From NCBI RefSeq assembly GCF_002893095.1, contig NZ_PKQQ01000007.1:1-64000 (forward strand): a stretch of 64,000 bases of DNA. The letters run 5' to 3'. This document shows, piece by piece, positions 9,194 to 19,073 of the stretch; the first letter of the stretch is position 1; each line of letters starts with the position of its first letter. The position numbers were made by a program, and so were the translations under genes. The notes under the pieces were generated by a model. The model made no database searches and was not told the DNA's origin. It saw nothing but the letters and a program-made list of their open reading frames with translations. This DNA is from Stenotrophomonas sp. VV52. Lineage in GTDB: Bacteria > Pseudomonadota > Gammaproteobacteria > Xanthomonadales > Xanthomonadaceae.

Positions 9194-11286
9194 GCACGAT
9201 GCTGCCGCTGTTGATCGAACTGGGTACCGAAGAACTGCCGGTGAAGGCGCTGCCGGGCCTGGCCCAGGCGTTCTTCGATGGCGTTGTGGATGGCCTCACC
9301 AAGCGTGGCGTGGCCGTTGAGAAGGGCGAGGCCAAGCCGCTTTCGACCCCGCGTCGTCTTGCGGTGCTGCTGCCTGGCGTGGCGGTGGAGCAGCCGGAGC
9401 AGAAGGGCGAAGTGCTGGGCCCGTACCTGAACATCGGGCTCGACGCCGACGGCCAGCCGACCAAGGCGCTGCAGGGCTTCGCGGCCAAGGCCGGGATCGA
9501 CTGGACCGCGCTGGAACGGACCAGCGACGCCAAGGGCGAGCGTTTCGTGCACCGTTCGGTCACCCCGGGCGCGCGCACCGCCAGCCTGCTGCCGGAGATC
9601 CTGGCCGAGGCGCTGGCCGGCATGCCGATTCCCAAGCCGATGCGCTGGGGCAGCCACAGCTACGGCTTCGCCCGTCCGGTGCATTGGCTGGTGCTGCTGC
9701 ACGGCAAGGACGTGGTCGACGCCGAGGTGCTGGGCCTGAAGTCCGACCGCATGAGCCGTGGCCATCGTTTCATGCACGACAAGACCGTGTGGCTGTCGCA
9801 GCCGGACGACTATGTGAGCTCGCTGCAGGCCGCCTGCGTGCTGGTCGACCCCGACGCGCGCCGTGCACGCATTGTCGAGGCCGTGAATGCCGAAGCGGCG
9901 TCGGCCGGTGGCCAGGCGCGGATCACCGACGACAACCTGGAACAGGTGGTCAACCTGGTCGAATGGCCGGCGCCGGTGCTGTGCAGTTTCGAACGCGAAT
10001 TCCTGGCGGTGCCGCAGGAAGCGCTGATCGAAACCATGGAGATCAACCAGAAGTTCTTCCCGGTGCTCGACGCCAGCGGCAAGCTCACCGAGAAGTTCAT
10101 CGGCATCGCCAACATCGAGTCGAAGAACGTGGCCGAAGTGGCCAAGGGCTACGAGCGGGTGATCCGCCCGCGTTTTGCCGACGCCAAGTTCTTCTTCGAC
10201 GAAGACCTCAAGCAGGGCCTGGAATCGATGGGTGACGGCCTGAAGACCGTGACCTACCAGGCCAAGCTGGGTTCGGTGGCCGACAAGGTGCAGCGCGTGG
10301 TCGCGCTGGCCGGGGCGATCGCGCCGCAGGTGGGTGCCGACCCGGTGCTGGCCAAACGTGCCGCGTTGCTGGCCAAGAACGACCTGCAATCGCGCATGGT
10401 CAACGAGTTCCCCGAGCTGCAGGGCATCGCCGGCCGTCATTACGCGGTGACCGGTGGCGAGTCGCCCGAGGTCGCGCTGGCCATCGACGAGGCCTACCAG
10501 CCGCGCTTCGGTGGCGACGACATTGCGCTGTCGGCACTGGGCAAGGTGCTGGCCATCGCCGAGCGCCTGGACACGCTGGCCGGTGGTTTTGCCGCAGGCC
10601 TGAAGCCGACCGGCAACAAGGACCCGTTCGCCCTGCGCCGCAACGCGCTGGGCCTGGCGCGCACGATCATCGAATCGGGCTTCGACCTGGACCTGCGCGC
10701 GCTGCTGGCCAGCGCGCTGGCCGGCCTGCCGACCGCCGTGCAGCCCAGCGTGGAGCGCAAGACCGACACCCTGCCGCAGGAACTGTACGACTTCATCCTC
10801 GACCGCCTGCGCGGCTACTACGCCGACAAGGGCGTGCCGGCCACGCACTTCAATGCGGTGGCCGAGCTGAAGCCGGCGTCGCTGTATGACTTCGACCGCC
10901 GCATCGACGCGATCGGCACGTTCGCGGCGCTGCCGGAAGCCGAAGCGTTGGCTGCCGCCAACAAGCGCATCCGCAACATCCTGCGCAAGGCGGATGGCGA
11001 GATTCCCGGCATGGTCGACCCGTCGTTGCTGGTGGAACCTGCCGAAAGCGAGTTGGCCGAAGCGGTGGAAGCCGCCATCGATGACAGCAACGCGAGCCTG
11101 CACCAAAAGGACTACATGAGCGTGCTGGCGCGCCTGGCCCGCCTGCGCCCGCAGGTGGATGCGTTCTTCGACGCGGTGATGGTCAACGCCGAAGATCCGA
11201 AGCTGCGTGCGAACCGCCTGGCCCTGCTCAAGCGCCTGGGAGACCGCCTGGGCAGCGTGGCGGCGATCGAGCATCTGTCCAGCTGA
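9190..11286 (+). CDS. glyS: Glycyl-tRNA synthetase beta subunit
   Basis: GlyS binds tRNA-Gly and completes the heterotetrameric synthetase; it includes an HD-like domain and a C-terminal anticodon-binding domain. The 698-residue length is normal. The N-terminus [20 protein letters not shown] is typical of GlyS. The central [23 protein letters not shown], the [12 protein letters not shown] segment and the C-terminal anticodon-binding part (about residues 580-690) also fit. It follows glyQ with a 4-nt overlap and ends 29 nt before a strong intrinsic terminator. Confidence 0.97.
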   Translation: MSTMLPLLIELGTEELPVKALPGLAQAFFDGVVDGLTKRGVAVEKGEAKPLSTPRRLAVLLPGVAVEQPEQKGEVLGPYLNIGLDADGQPTKALQGFAAKAGIDWTALERTSDAKGERFVHRSVTPGARTASLLPEILAEALAGMPIPKPMRWGSHSYGFARPVHWLVLLHGKDVVDAEVLGLKSDRMSRGHRFMHDKTVWLSQPDDYVSSLQAACVLVDPDARRARIVEAVNAEAASAGGQARITDDNLEQVVNLVEWPAPVLCSFEREFLAVPQEALIETMEINQKFFPVLDASGKLTEKFIGIANIESKNVAEVAKGYERVIRPRFADAKFFFDEDLKQGLESMGDGLKTVTYQAKLGSVADKVQRVVALAGAIAPQVGADPVLAKRAALLAKNDLQSRMVNEFPELQGIAGRHYAVTGGESPEVALAIDEAYQPRFGGDDIALSALGKVLAIAERLDTLAGGFAAGLKPTGNKDPFALRRNALGLARTIIESGFDLDLRALLASALAGLPTAVQPSVERKTDTLPQELYDFILDRLRGYYADKGVPATHFNAVAELKPASLYDFDRRIDAIGTFAALPEAEALAAANKRIRNILRKADGEIPGMVDPSLLVEPAESELAEAVEAAIDDSNASLHQKDYMSVLARLARLRPQVDAFFDAVMVNAEDPKLRANRLALLKRLGDRLGSVAAIEHLSS

Positions 11287-11314
11287 CGGCAACGCCCCGT
11301 TCCTGCGACACCCT

Positions 11315-11350
11315 GAAAGCGCCCGACATGTTCGGGCGCTTTCTTTTTTC
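11315..11350 (+). terminator. Intrinsic terminator of glyQS
   Basis: A perfect 12-bp stem (GAAAGCGCCCGA, 11315-11326 with 11332-11343) is closed by a 5-nt loop and followed by a T-rich run. It lies 29 nt after the glyS stop. Confidence 0.92.
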
Positions 11351-11503
11351 GTGCATCCGCTCGATTGCGACGAAAAATGCAATCAGTCTGAATCTTGATT
11401 GAGCGCATCTACACAAATCGCGAAAAACGATAGATTCATGCAATCGGTATTTCCGGGGGCGGCGTGATAGTCCAGCGCCGCCCCACGTCGTACGGAAGTA
11501 CCC

Positions 11504-14500
11504 ATGCCCTCGCTAGATCGCGCCGCCCTGCTGCTCTCCACCCTTGATCGGCACACGGCCACCCCCAACGCACCCGCCGCGCAGGACGCGGACAGCATCC
11601 GCCCGGACCATGTAGGCAACGCGACACTGCCGTCGGCGGTGGAAGCCGAAGCACCGGTGCGGGTGCTGAGCCAGCGCGAAGCAGATGTACGCGGCAGGAT
11701 CCGCGCTGCCTACCCGCCCGAAAGCTGGAAGGTCGCCGACATCATGGACCGCCATCTCGCCGCAGCGACCACGCAAGCCGAGCGGGAGGAGGTCACCGCC
11801 CATATGGAAAAGGCGCTGGCCGCGCGCGACCACGAGATCAACGTGGTGCGCGATCTCGGCCTGAACGTGCTGGGCACCGTGCTCGACCGTGCCGCATGGA
11901 GCACCCTGCTTGCGGCGCTGCCCGGCTGGGCCAACAACGCACTGAGCGCAGGCCAGGTGGCGCGTGCGGCGTTCAGCGGCAGCTGGAGCAGCCTTGCGGG
12001 CGTGTTGCCGTCACTGGCCGCCGCGCTGCCATCGCTGCGCAGCCATGCCGAATTCGACGCGCTGGTGCAGTCGCTGCCCGAATCCGTGCGCACCGGCCTG
12101 GCCAACCTGCACGACAGCATCGCCGACACGGACGCGCAGCTGCGCCCGAACCTGGCCGGCGGCCACCTGCTGTCCGCGCTCGCCGTTGCCACGCTGCTCT
12201 GGCAGGTGCAACGCGCGCTGCCCTCGCCGAGCCGCCAGCTGCAGGGCATCGGCCGCTTCATCGCCGAGCTGCCCGACCACTGGCAGCGCATCGCCGTGCT
12301 CAACGGCGTGGGCGGCGCGCTGCTGGAGCCGGTGGCATCGGCACAGGGGGCAGACCTCGCCGCACCCAAGGTCGCGCTGACGCCTGCGCAGAAGCTGGAA
12401 CGCATTGCGCATCAGAAGGCGGTGGACCGGCGCGAGGCGATCATTCCGCCGTGGGACGTAGCGAATGTCGGGCAAACCGCATGGCAGGCGCCCGGACTGC
12501 CTCATTCGGGTGGAGCCGTTGCAGCGCCGTTTGCATCTGAAGGAGCTGCCGTGGTGTCGGACGCCGCTTCATCGCCGGCCGCGCGTCCGCAGGTGGGGTG
12601 GATTCCCTGGTTGGGTGCCGCCGTCACCGCCTTGGGCCAGTGGGGGCGCGGCGGCTTCCAACCCGTGCCGCAGGGGCCGCCCTCCATCGAAATGACCGAC
12701 ATGGGCGCGGTGCCGCTGCAGGAAGTGACCGCCAGCACGCCGCTGGTAACCGCGACGGTGCAGGTCGGCGCGGGCGCAACCGCGGCCGCGACCGCGACCA
12801 CCCGCAGCGCGCCCGGCCTGCGCCGCGGCCTGCTGTATGGCGCCGTTGCAGGCAGCCTCGGTGGTCTCGGCGCCGCGGCATGGGGGTTGAAGCAGTGGTT
12901 GTGGCCCGCCGTGCCGACTGCGGCAACGACCACGGACGTGGCCAGCCAGCTCGCCAACGCCCCGGTGGAACTGCCGGACGGCAACTGGGGAACCGCGCTG
13001 GACCTCGTGCTCGGCGACATCGAGCCGGCGCGCAGCGCTCGCACCCGACGCGCAGCAGCGGGCGCCACGGTCGCACCCACGCCACCGCACCGCAACTACG
13101 CCGCGCAGCTGCATGGCGTGACCGCCGCACAGCTGGACGCCCTTCGCGATGACCCGGAGCTGTTGCAGCAGGTGCAGAGCATGCGCCGCTGGTCGGTCGC
13201 GATGGCGCGCGATATCGCCACGCGTGCAGGCTGGGAGTGGGTCGCGAAACTGCCCACGACCGAGCAGGAGCTGCTGGTCGGCCAATGGCAGGCGCTGCGT
13301 GGCCTGCGCCCCGCATTGTCTGCCGTGCAGGACAGCGCCGGCGCGACGATGCGTGCGGCCCTGCGCACGGCGGGCTGGCAGGGCGACTGGCAGGACATCG
13401 AGGTGCGCCTGCCGTCCGCCCGCGTGGCCGGCATGGCCGTGGATGACCGCCTGCCGTTGCTCGAATTCTGCCTGGCCCGTGATGCGCAGGGCACGCCGGT
13501 GTTCCTGCGCAACGGCACACCCGTGTCGACCCCCGAACGCGCCCAGCTGACCCGCTTCGTGCGCAGCGCCGAGGCGCGTCGCCTGCGCACCGACATCAAC
13601 GCCCGCGTCGAACAGCTGCGCCCCGCGCTGGGTCGCGCCGTGCAGGCGCGCCTGGCCATCGACGCGTTGAAGGCCAAGGCGCACGGCGCACTGGGCAGCG
13701 GCAACGCGCACCGGCGTGGCGCCGACGTGGTACTGGGCTTCCTGCAGGGTACGAGCGCGGTGGAGCGCGCGACCCTGACCTACACCGACCGCCTGCCCAA
13801 TGGCACGCCGATCTCCGTGCAGGTGCCCAATTACCTGGTGCTGCGCAGTGCCGGCGAGCCGGGCCTGCGCGGCCAGGTGGTGCTGTACCGCTCCGACCTG
13901 GCCAGCTTCCAGGCGTTTGGCGACGAAGGCGCTTTCCGCCAGTTCCTGGACGCCCAGCGTGCGCGAATCGGCATGTTCGCCGCCAATGGCAGGATCGACG
14001 GCACCCTGGCCGGCGACATCGTGCAGGCCGCCATGCCGGCACAACGCGCCGCGCTGCGCGAGCGCGTGCAGTCCTGGGAGTCGCGCTGGTCGCACTACCA
14101 GAGCGGCGACCGCAGCGCCAAGGCCTGGAACCCGGCCGACAGTTTCCGGCTCGACTTCGCCCCGGTGGATACGCCGGCAGGCGAACGCCAGGCGTGGGCA
14201 GACGCGCTGGTCGTGCACGGGCAGGGACTGGCGCAGCAGCAGCTGGACCGCAACCTGCTGCGCTGGAGTCCGCTCGGGATTGCCAACGTCAACGCGGAAA
14301 ACGCCTATCGCCTGCAGCAGGACACCGCGCTGCAGAGCCTGCGCCAGCACGCACACGACAGCGTCTGCGACGCGATGACCGGCGCGCTGCGCATGGCCGG
14401 GCTGCAAGGATCGCTGGACGGCTTCGACCCGGACCGGGTGCGACTGCGCGTGGGCGTCCACGAGATGGCGCTGACCGACTGGGCCACCAGCGGTTGGCAG

Positions 14501-17500
14501 CGGCACGGGCTGCGCCGTCCCTCGATGCCGGCCAACCTGCCCGACTGGTCGCCGGACGCGGCCGGCATGCCCGAGGCACGGTTGGAGCCGGCGCCCTGGC
14601 TGGACGACCGCACCCTCGACGCGATGCAGCTGGTGGCCTACCAGGCCGGCGCACACGGCACACCGGATATCGACGCCGCGCTTGGCGCGCAGCTGCAGGA
14701 CCCGGCGCTGCGCCGCGCGCTGTGCGGCGTGCTGGAGGACTACGCCGACAGCAACGCGCTGGCCGATGCCTACATCGAGCACCTGCAGGCGCTGCCGCAC
14801 AGTGCCGATGGCAATGCATTCGCCGGTGCCCTGGCCGACCAGCTGCGCGCCCGCACCGGGTGGATGATCGAGGTGGCCTACCAGAATGGCGCGATCGACG
14901 TGGCCACGCGCACGGCGTTGAAGGCCGCGCACGCACGGCTGGACCCCGACGGCGCGCGGCCGTCGTCGCTGCAGGCGGTGACCCTCAAGGACCACGCCCT
15001 GGTCGGCCTGTGGGCGATCCGCAGCACCGCGGGCACCTATGTGTTCCTGCCCGACACCGCGCAGGGCGACCGGCTGCTGGACGCGCGCGCATTCGGCCAA
15101 TGGCTGCGCCAACCGGGCGCGGAAGCCTACATCCGCGCGCGCGCGCAGTACCGCCACCACCCCGACCTGGCCGCGATGTTCGCGCATACCTCGGCCAGCT
15201 ACGCCATCCCGGTGGGATTCGCGGCCACGCAGGGCCCTGACGCCGCAGCGGAGGCGCTGATCGCGGCGCGCGTCGACGACGTGGACGAGATGACCGTCAG
15301 CCAGCTGGAGCGGTTTGCAGACACCTTCACCCTGATGGGCGCGGTCGGTGTAGGCGCGCTGTGCTCGCTGGCCAGCGGCGGCACCGCGACCCTGCTGTGC
15401 CTGGCCGGCACCCTGGGGTTGGTGGGGCGAAGCATCGAGGAGGGCTTCGAGCAGTTCGAACGCGGCGACCGTGACGCCGCGCTGATGGCCTTGGCAGAAG
15501 CCCTGTACGAAGGGATCGACTTCGCGCAGGTCAACCGGATCCGCGAGCTGCTGTACCAGGTGGGCAGGCGCAGCCTGGACACCGTCGCCGACGCAGCCGA
15601 CGCCCTGCGCCACTGGCGCCTGCAGTCGCGGGCGTTCGCTGCCGACGGCACGCTGGGCACGGCATGGGTGCAGCCACGCGCCACGCTGGAGCAGGCGCCG
15701 ATGCTGTCACGCCCGCTTCCCGACGGCGGCACGCTGTACCTGCAGCAGGGCCGCGAGTACCTGCAGCGCAACGGTGAGTTCGTCGAGAGCTATGTGGACG
15801 GCAACGGCGTGCGCCGCCTGCGCGATCGAAGCGACGGCGACGCAGCCGGCGCGCCGGTGCACTTCAAGGATGGCCAGTGGCGGCGCATGCAACAACGGGC
15901 GGCCGTTCGGGTCACCACCACTCCGTTGCCGTCGCCGACCAAGCCGGACTGGATCAAGCGCGTCCCGGAAGCGGAAGTGTTGTCGCCGAGCAAGCTGGAT
16001 CAGCTTGAAGCCGTGTTTGGCTTCATGACGCTCAAGCAGCGGCCGGACACCGACCTGCTGCAGACCGTCCGCGAGATGACGATGACGGCGCGGATCCAGC
16101 AGCTCTGCGATTCTCCCGACAGCCTGGGCCTGCCCGGCGACGAAGCGATGGTCCTGCGTGCGTGGGCGGACACGCCTGCGCTCGGCAACGGGCGCAGCGT
16201 GGAAACCTACACCGAGGACTTCGGCGACTGGACGCGCGTGGCACGCTTCGGAATGGGACCGGTGGGGCTGCATGTCCGCACCGAGGATGCACGGACACTG
16301 CCCAGCCTGGAGGCCCTGGTCGACGCAGCCGACGAGCTGGCATTGATCGACCGACTGGGCCTGGCCGAAGATGCCAGCCGGCCCGAGCTCATGGCAGCCG
16401 TGCGTCGCGAGCTGGGCCGTACCATCGCCGCTGCTCCTGCGCAGAGCCTGCAGACATGGCAGCGCTGGGCGGCCATGCAACATCGCCTGCCCGCAGCAGC
16501 GGACAACCTGGTCAAGCACTACCCCGAACTGACCCGCGCCGAGGCCGAAGCGCTGGTCAGCAGCGACCGCGTGCTGAAACAGCATGCCGAGGCGTGGCTG
16601 TTTCCCCAGCGGACCGCCAGCAAGGTGGCCGAAGTGCTAGACAACCGCTCGCGGCGCAGGCAGCGCGAAGCGGTAGTGGGCGGTCGCATCCGCTCGCTCT
16701 CGGAGGTGCAGGAGCTGGGCGCCCATCTCCAGGACGTCCTGCCGGAGCGGGTGTGGACGGTCACGGCCGATACCGAGACCGACGCGGCCATGTTGGTGTT
16801 CCGCCGACAGTCGCAGGAAGGCGTGGTGGGCCAATTGGCGTTCGGCGCAGACGGTCGTCCCTACATTCCCGGCGATAACGGTGCCCACGGCGACATCAAA
16901 AACTGGCAGGAGGGTGTCTATTCGCAACTGACATCGACCGAACGGAACGCGCTCTCCGACCCGACCGCGCTGCGACGCGCGGTGGTGAATCACATGAAGC
17001 GGACCCCGCTGATGCGGGTCTGTTCGATGCCGCGCTCACCCGGAGGCAGGGTCAAGCGGGGTGTGGACGGGTGCGATCCGCCGGCGAGCGTATCGCTGGG
17101 TCCGGGGGAAGTCGCGACGCGTGACGCGGTCAATGAGCGGCTGTTCCAGGTGCACGCGCGCGCCGAGCAGCAGTACGCCGGCATCCGGGATATGCAGATT
17201 GAGCTTGAGGCACTGAGGCTGGAAAGGCGCGCGTTGCAGGCGCAAGGCCAGGAACTCCCGGAAGCCAAGCTGGCGCGCGTGGCTGAACTGGGCGGCAGGG
17301 ACCTGATGCATGAGCGCAACTTCCGCCTGAAGAATTTCGTCGCCTACGACCTCCAGGATCTGCGATTCAACGGCGAACCCGTTGTCCTGGAAAATTTCCC
17401 CTCCCGGGGCGTTGCCTACAGTGGCCCGCCGGTGGCATGGATGAGTGGCGCCGACTACGTCGGCAGCACCCCGATCCGCCGTGTCTTCGTTGCCGATGAT

Positions 17501-18352
17501 CTTGTTGAAAAGAGCTACAAGGGCAAAGGCAAACAACGCACCGCAACGCCGATCCCTCCCAGTGATCGCTTCCGTACCGACTACGCGATGGGTGCCGACC
17601 TGCTGACCACCAGCAGCGAGCGGGCACGCAGCTCTGGACTGGTGACGTTGACGGACGAGGACCTGCGCGCGCGCGTGGGTCCCAATGGAGCCGACGGAGC
17701 GCCCGGATGGGTCAGGCTCGCCGACCTGGCCGATGCGGAGTTGGAAGCACTACCGCGGCATGCGTTTCCTGAAACGCTGCAGAAACTACTCGGCGATGCT
17801 CGCTTCCTGCCGTCGAATGTACGCGAGCTCAAACCCGGCAATTATCGGGTGTTCGAGATCCGATCGTGCAGCGAAGGCAAGGCACTGGACAGCTGGTTCG
17901 CTGCAATGATCGCAGCGAAGCCCGAGCTGGCAGGGCCGCTTCGCGCGGCCAGCAACACGCCGGTGGAGGGGTTGAGCGGGGAGATGGTGATGATCTCCGA
18001 CATGCATCCCTGCGCCACCAGTTGCGACCGGCGCCTGACCGCCCTGACCAGCGTGCTGAAGCAGGTGAAAATGCGCGTGTTCTTCCATTTCCTGGACAAC
18101 CCCGAACGTACCGAATGGCGACTCAACCTCATGGTCACCCGGGAGCTGGAACGAACCCGCCCGCAATGGAAAGCGACGGAAAGTGAGCTGGAAACGGCAC
18201 GAGCCAGCATCCGCGCCGCGTTGCTGGACAAGGCCCACCCACAGCGCAGGGAAGCGGCCGAGGCAGATCTGCTGCATCATCCTCCCGTGGCCAGCGACCT
18301 TCCGGTGCCGCGGCTGTGGATGCCGACTGCGGAGGAAATGGAAATCTTCTAG
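11504..18352 (+). CDS. Giant dermonecrotic-toxin-like protein with deaminase-like C-terminus
   Basis: This 2,282-residue protein has no classical signal peptide. Its architecture resembles the DUF6543/dermonecrotic-toxin-like polymorphic toxins. Strand-rich segments of the form VVLYRSDLASF...FLDAQ occur near residue 780 and again, as GTYVFLPD, near 1170. A hydrophobic Gly-rich stretch lies near 440-460 and a hydrophobic hairpin at about 1275-1310. A YLQQGREYLQRNGEF beta block lies near 1410. The C-terminus contains RSCSEGKAL (Cys2122, Glu2124) and, after a hydrophobic strand, HPCATSC (Cys2170, Cys2174). This fits the C-x-E ... P-C-x(2-4)-C zinc/proton-shuttle motif of cytidine-deaminase-fold toxins. 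Delivery is unknown: no secretion genes adjoin it. It probably acts on a competitor or host cell. The next gene is a candidate immunity gene. The family call is moderately secure; the deaminase call is an inference from motifs. Confidence 0.72.
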   Translation: MPSLDRAALLLSTLDRHTATPNAPAAQDADSIRPDHVGNATLPSAVEAEAPVRVLSQREADVRGRIRAAYPPESWKVADIMDRHLAAATTQAEREEVTAHMEKALAARDHEINVVRDLGLNVLGTVLDRAAWSTLLAALPGWANNALSAGQVARAAFSGSWSSLAGVLPSLAAALPSLRSHAEFDALVQSLPESVRTGLANLHDSIADTDAQLRPNLAGGHLLSALAVATLLWQVQRALPSPSRQLQGIGRFIAELPDHWQRIAVLNGVGGALLEPVASAQGADLAAPKVALTPAQKLERIAHQKAVDRREAIIPPWDVANVGQTAWQAPGLPHSGGAVAAPFASEGAAVVSDAASSPAARPQVGWIPWLGAAVTALGQWGRGGFQPVPQGPPSIEMTDMGAVPLQEVTASTPLVTATVQVGAGATAAATATTRSAPGLRRGLLYGAVAGSLGGLGAAAWGLKQWLWPAVPTAATTTDVASQLANAPVELPDGNWGTALDLVLGDIEPARSARTRRAAAGATVAPTPPHRNYAAQLHGVTAAQLDALRDDPELLQQVQSMRRWSVAMARDIATRAGWEWVAKLPTTEQELLVGQWQALRGLRPALSAVQDSAGATMRAALRTAGWQGDWQDIEVRLPSARVAGMAVDDRLPLLEFCLARDAQGTPVFLRNGTPVSTPERAQLTRFVRSAEARRLRTDINARVEQLRPALGRAVQARLAIDALKAKAHGALGSGNAHRRGADVVLGFLQGTSAVERATLTYTDRLPNGTPISVQVPNYLVLRSAGEPGLRGQVVLYRSDLASFQAFGDEGAFRQFLDAQRARIGMFAANGRIDGTLAGDIVQAAMPAQRAALRERVQSWESRWSHYQSGDRSAKAWNPADSFRLDFAPVDTPAGERQAWADALVVHGQGLAQQQLDRNLLRWSPLGIANVNAENAYRLQQDTALQSLRQHAHDSVCDAMTGALRMAGLQGSLDGFDPDRVRLRVGVHEMALTDWATSGWQRHGLRRPSMPANLPDWSPDAAGMPEARLEPAPWLDDRTLDAMQLVAYQAGAHGTPDIDAALGAQLQDPALRRALCGVLEDYADSNALADAYIEHLQALPHSADGNAFAGALADQLRARTGWMIEVAYQNGAIDVATRTALKAAHARLDPDGARPSSLQAVTLKDHALVGLWAIRSTAGTYVFLPDTAQGDRLLDARAFGQWLRQPGAEAYIRARAQYRHHPDLAAMFAHTSASYAIPVGFAATQGPDAAAEALIAARVDDVDEMTVSQLERFADTFTLMGAVGVGALCSLASGGTATLLCLAGTLGLVGRSIEEGFEQFERGDRDAALMALAEALYEGIDFAQVNRIRELLYQVGRRSLDTVADAADALRHWRLQSRAFAADGTLGTAWVQPRATLEQAPMLSRPLPDGGTLYLQQGREYLQRNGEFVESYVDGNGVRRLRDRSDGDAAGAPVHFKDGQWRRMQQRAAVRVTTTPLPSPTKPDWIKRVPEAEVLSPSKLDQLEAVFGFMTLKQRPDTDLLQTVREMTMTARIQQLCDSPDSLGLPGDEAMVLRAWADTPALGNGRSVETYTEDFGDWTRVARFGMGPVGLHVRTEDARTLPSLEALVDAADELALIDRLGLAEDASRPELMAAVRRELGRTIAAAPAQSLQTWQRWAAMQHRLPAAADNLVKHYPELTRAEAEALVSSDRVLKQHAEAWLFPQRTASKVAEVLDNRSRRRQREAVVGGRIRSLSEVQELGAHLQDVLPERVWTVTADTETDAAMLVFRRQSQEGVVGQLAFGADGRPYIPGDNGAHGDIKNWQEGVYSQLTSTERNALSDPTALRRAVVNHMKRTPLMRVCSMPRSPGGRVKRGVDGCDPPASVSLGPGEVATRDAVNERLFQVHARAEQQYAGIRDMQIELEALRLERRALQAQGQELPEAKLARVAELGGRDLMHERNFRLKNFVAYDLQDLRFNGEPVVLENFPSRGVAYSGPPVAWMSGADYVGSTPIRRVFVADDLVEKSYKGKGKQRTATPIPPSDRFRTDYAMGADLLTTSSERARSSGLVTLTDEDLRARVGPNGADGAPGWVRLADLADAELEALPRHAFPETLQKLLGDARFLPSNVRELKPGNYRVFEIRSCSEGKALDSWFAAMIAAKPELAGPLRAASNTPVEGLSGEMVMISDMHPCATSCDRRLTALTSVLKQVKMRVFFHFLDNPERTEWRLNLMVTRELERTRPQWKATESELETARASIRAALLDKAHPQRREAAEADLLHHPPVASDLPVPRLWMPTAEEMEIF

Positions 18353-18436
18353 ACGCCTCGGCTGGCCCGGGCCCGGAGGCATGGCTGCCACCGGACATGG
18401 CCCGCACCCTGGAAGCAGCACGGAGAGGAACGGAAG

Positions 18437-18964
18437 ATGGAGATCAAAGGCTCTGGACCAGGCGTTCCGCTGCAACCATCGGATCACTCGCCGGCGGCGG
18501 GCCGGCCGGACGCGGATGCGCCGGCCAGATCACTGCTCAGCCCTGCACAGGAGCAGGTGCTGCTGGCACTACGCGACCGGGACCTGAGTTTCGACCCCCA
18601 TGCCAGGCGTGCGTTGACCAACGACCTGACCGGCGTGGGTGGCTACCTCACGCAGGGCTGGCTACCGGATGACAGCAACCGGGATGGGCCGGTAAAGCTG
18701 CTGTGGCACGACGCTACTTCGCCCGAAGGCGTCGCATGGGACACCACCAACCTGACCCTCGAGCCGGACGCGCAGGTGATCGGCATGCGCAATACCGATG
18801 GGGGTGCAGACAGCTACTTCGTCTGTCGGCCCGATCAGCAGGACGCGGATGCCCCACCCAACTTCTTCATCGTATGCATCGAGTCGGGCCGCCGGACGGG
18901 AATGTACGAGATCTACGTGTCACCCCCGTGCAGCTGGCAGGCGTTTCTTGACCATTTCGAGTGA
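18437..18964 (+). CDS. Small protein, candidate immunity partner of the giant toxin
   Basis: The 175-residue product has no signal peptide or membrane segment. I recognise no named domain. The first 35 residues are Pro/Ser/Ala-rich; the rest is compact and acidic, with strand-like segments (VKLLWHDATS, SYFVCRPD, NFFIVCIES, GMYEIYVSP) and a final WQAFLDHFE. It starts 84 nt after the toxin stop on the same strand, with a purine-rich ribosome site (AGAGGAACGGAAG) just before the ATG. A small acidic soluble protein directly behind a polymorphic-toxin-like gene is the usual place for an immunity gene. That role is inferred from position only. Confidence 0.55.
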   Translation: MEIKGSGPGVPLQPSDHSPAAGRPDADAPARSLLSPAQEQVLLALRDRDLSFDPHARRALTNDLTGVGGYLTQGWLPDDSNRDGPVKLLWHDATSPEGVAWDTTNLTLEPDAQVIGMRNTDGGADSYFVCRPDQQDADAPPNFFIVCIESGRRTGMYEIYVSPPCSWQAFLDHFE

Positions 18965-19061
18965 TGGGCGGACGACCGCAATCGTTGCCAGCGTGAATAT
19001 GGCGTGATGTCCGGCGCCCCGGATGGGGTGGATACAGGCTTCGTTTTCAGCCCGTTCCCGC

Positions 19062-19067
19062 TATCCT
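19062..19067 (+). promoter_or_regulatory. Candidate -10 element of tamA
   Basis: TATCCT ends exactly 6 nt before the tamA ATG at 19074, and no Shine-Dalgarno sequence is present. This spacing suggests a leaderless transcript. Confidence 0.4.
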
Positions 19068-19073
19068 GTGTCC

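Noticed and set aside
12569..15613. Thousand-codon minus-strand frame inside the giant toxin gene
   Set aside because: It is the reverse side of the toxin frame; the composition is typical of a shadow and it has no start context.
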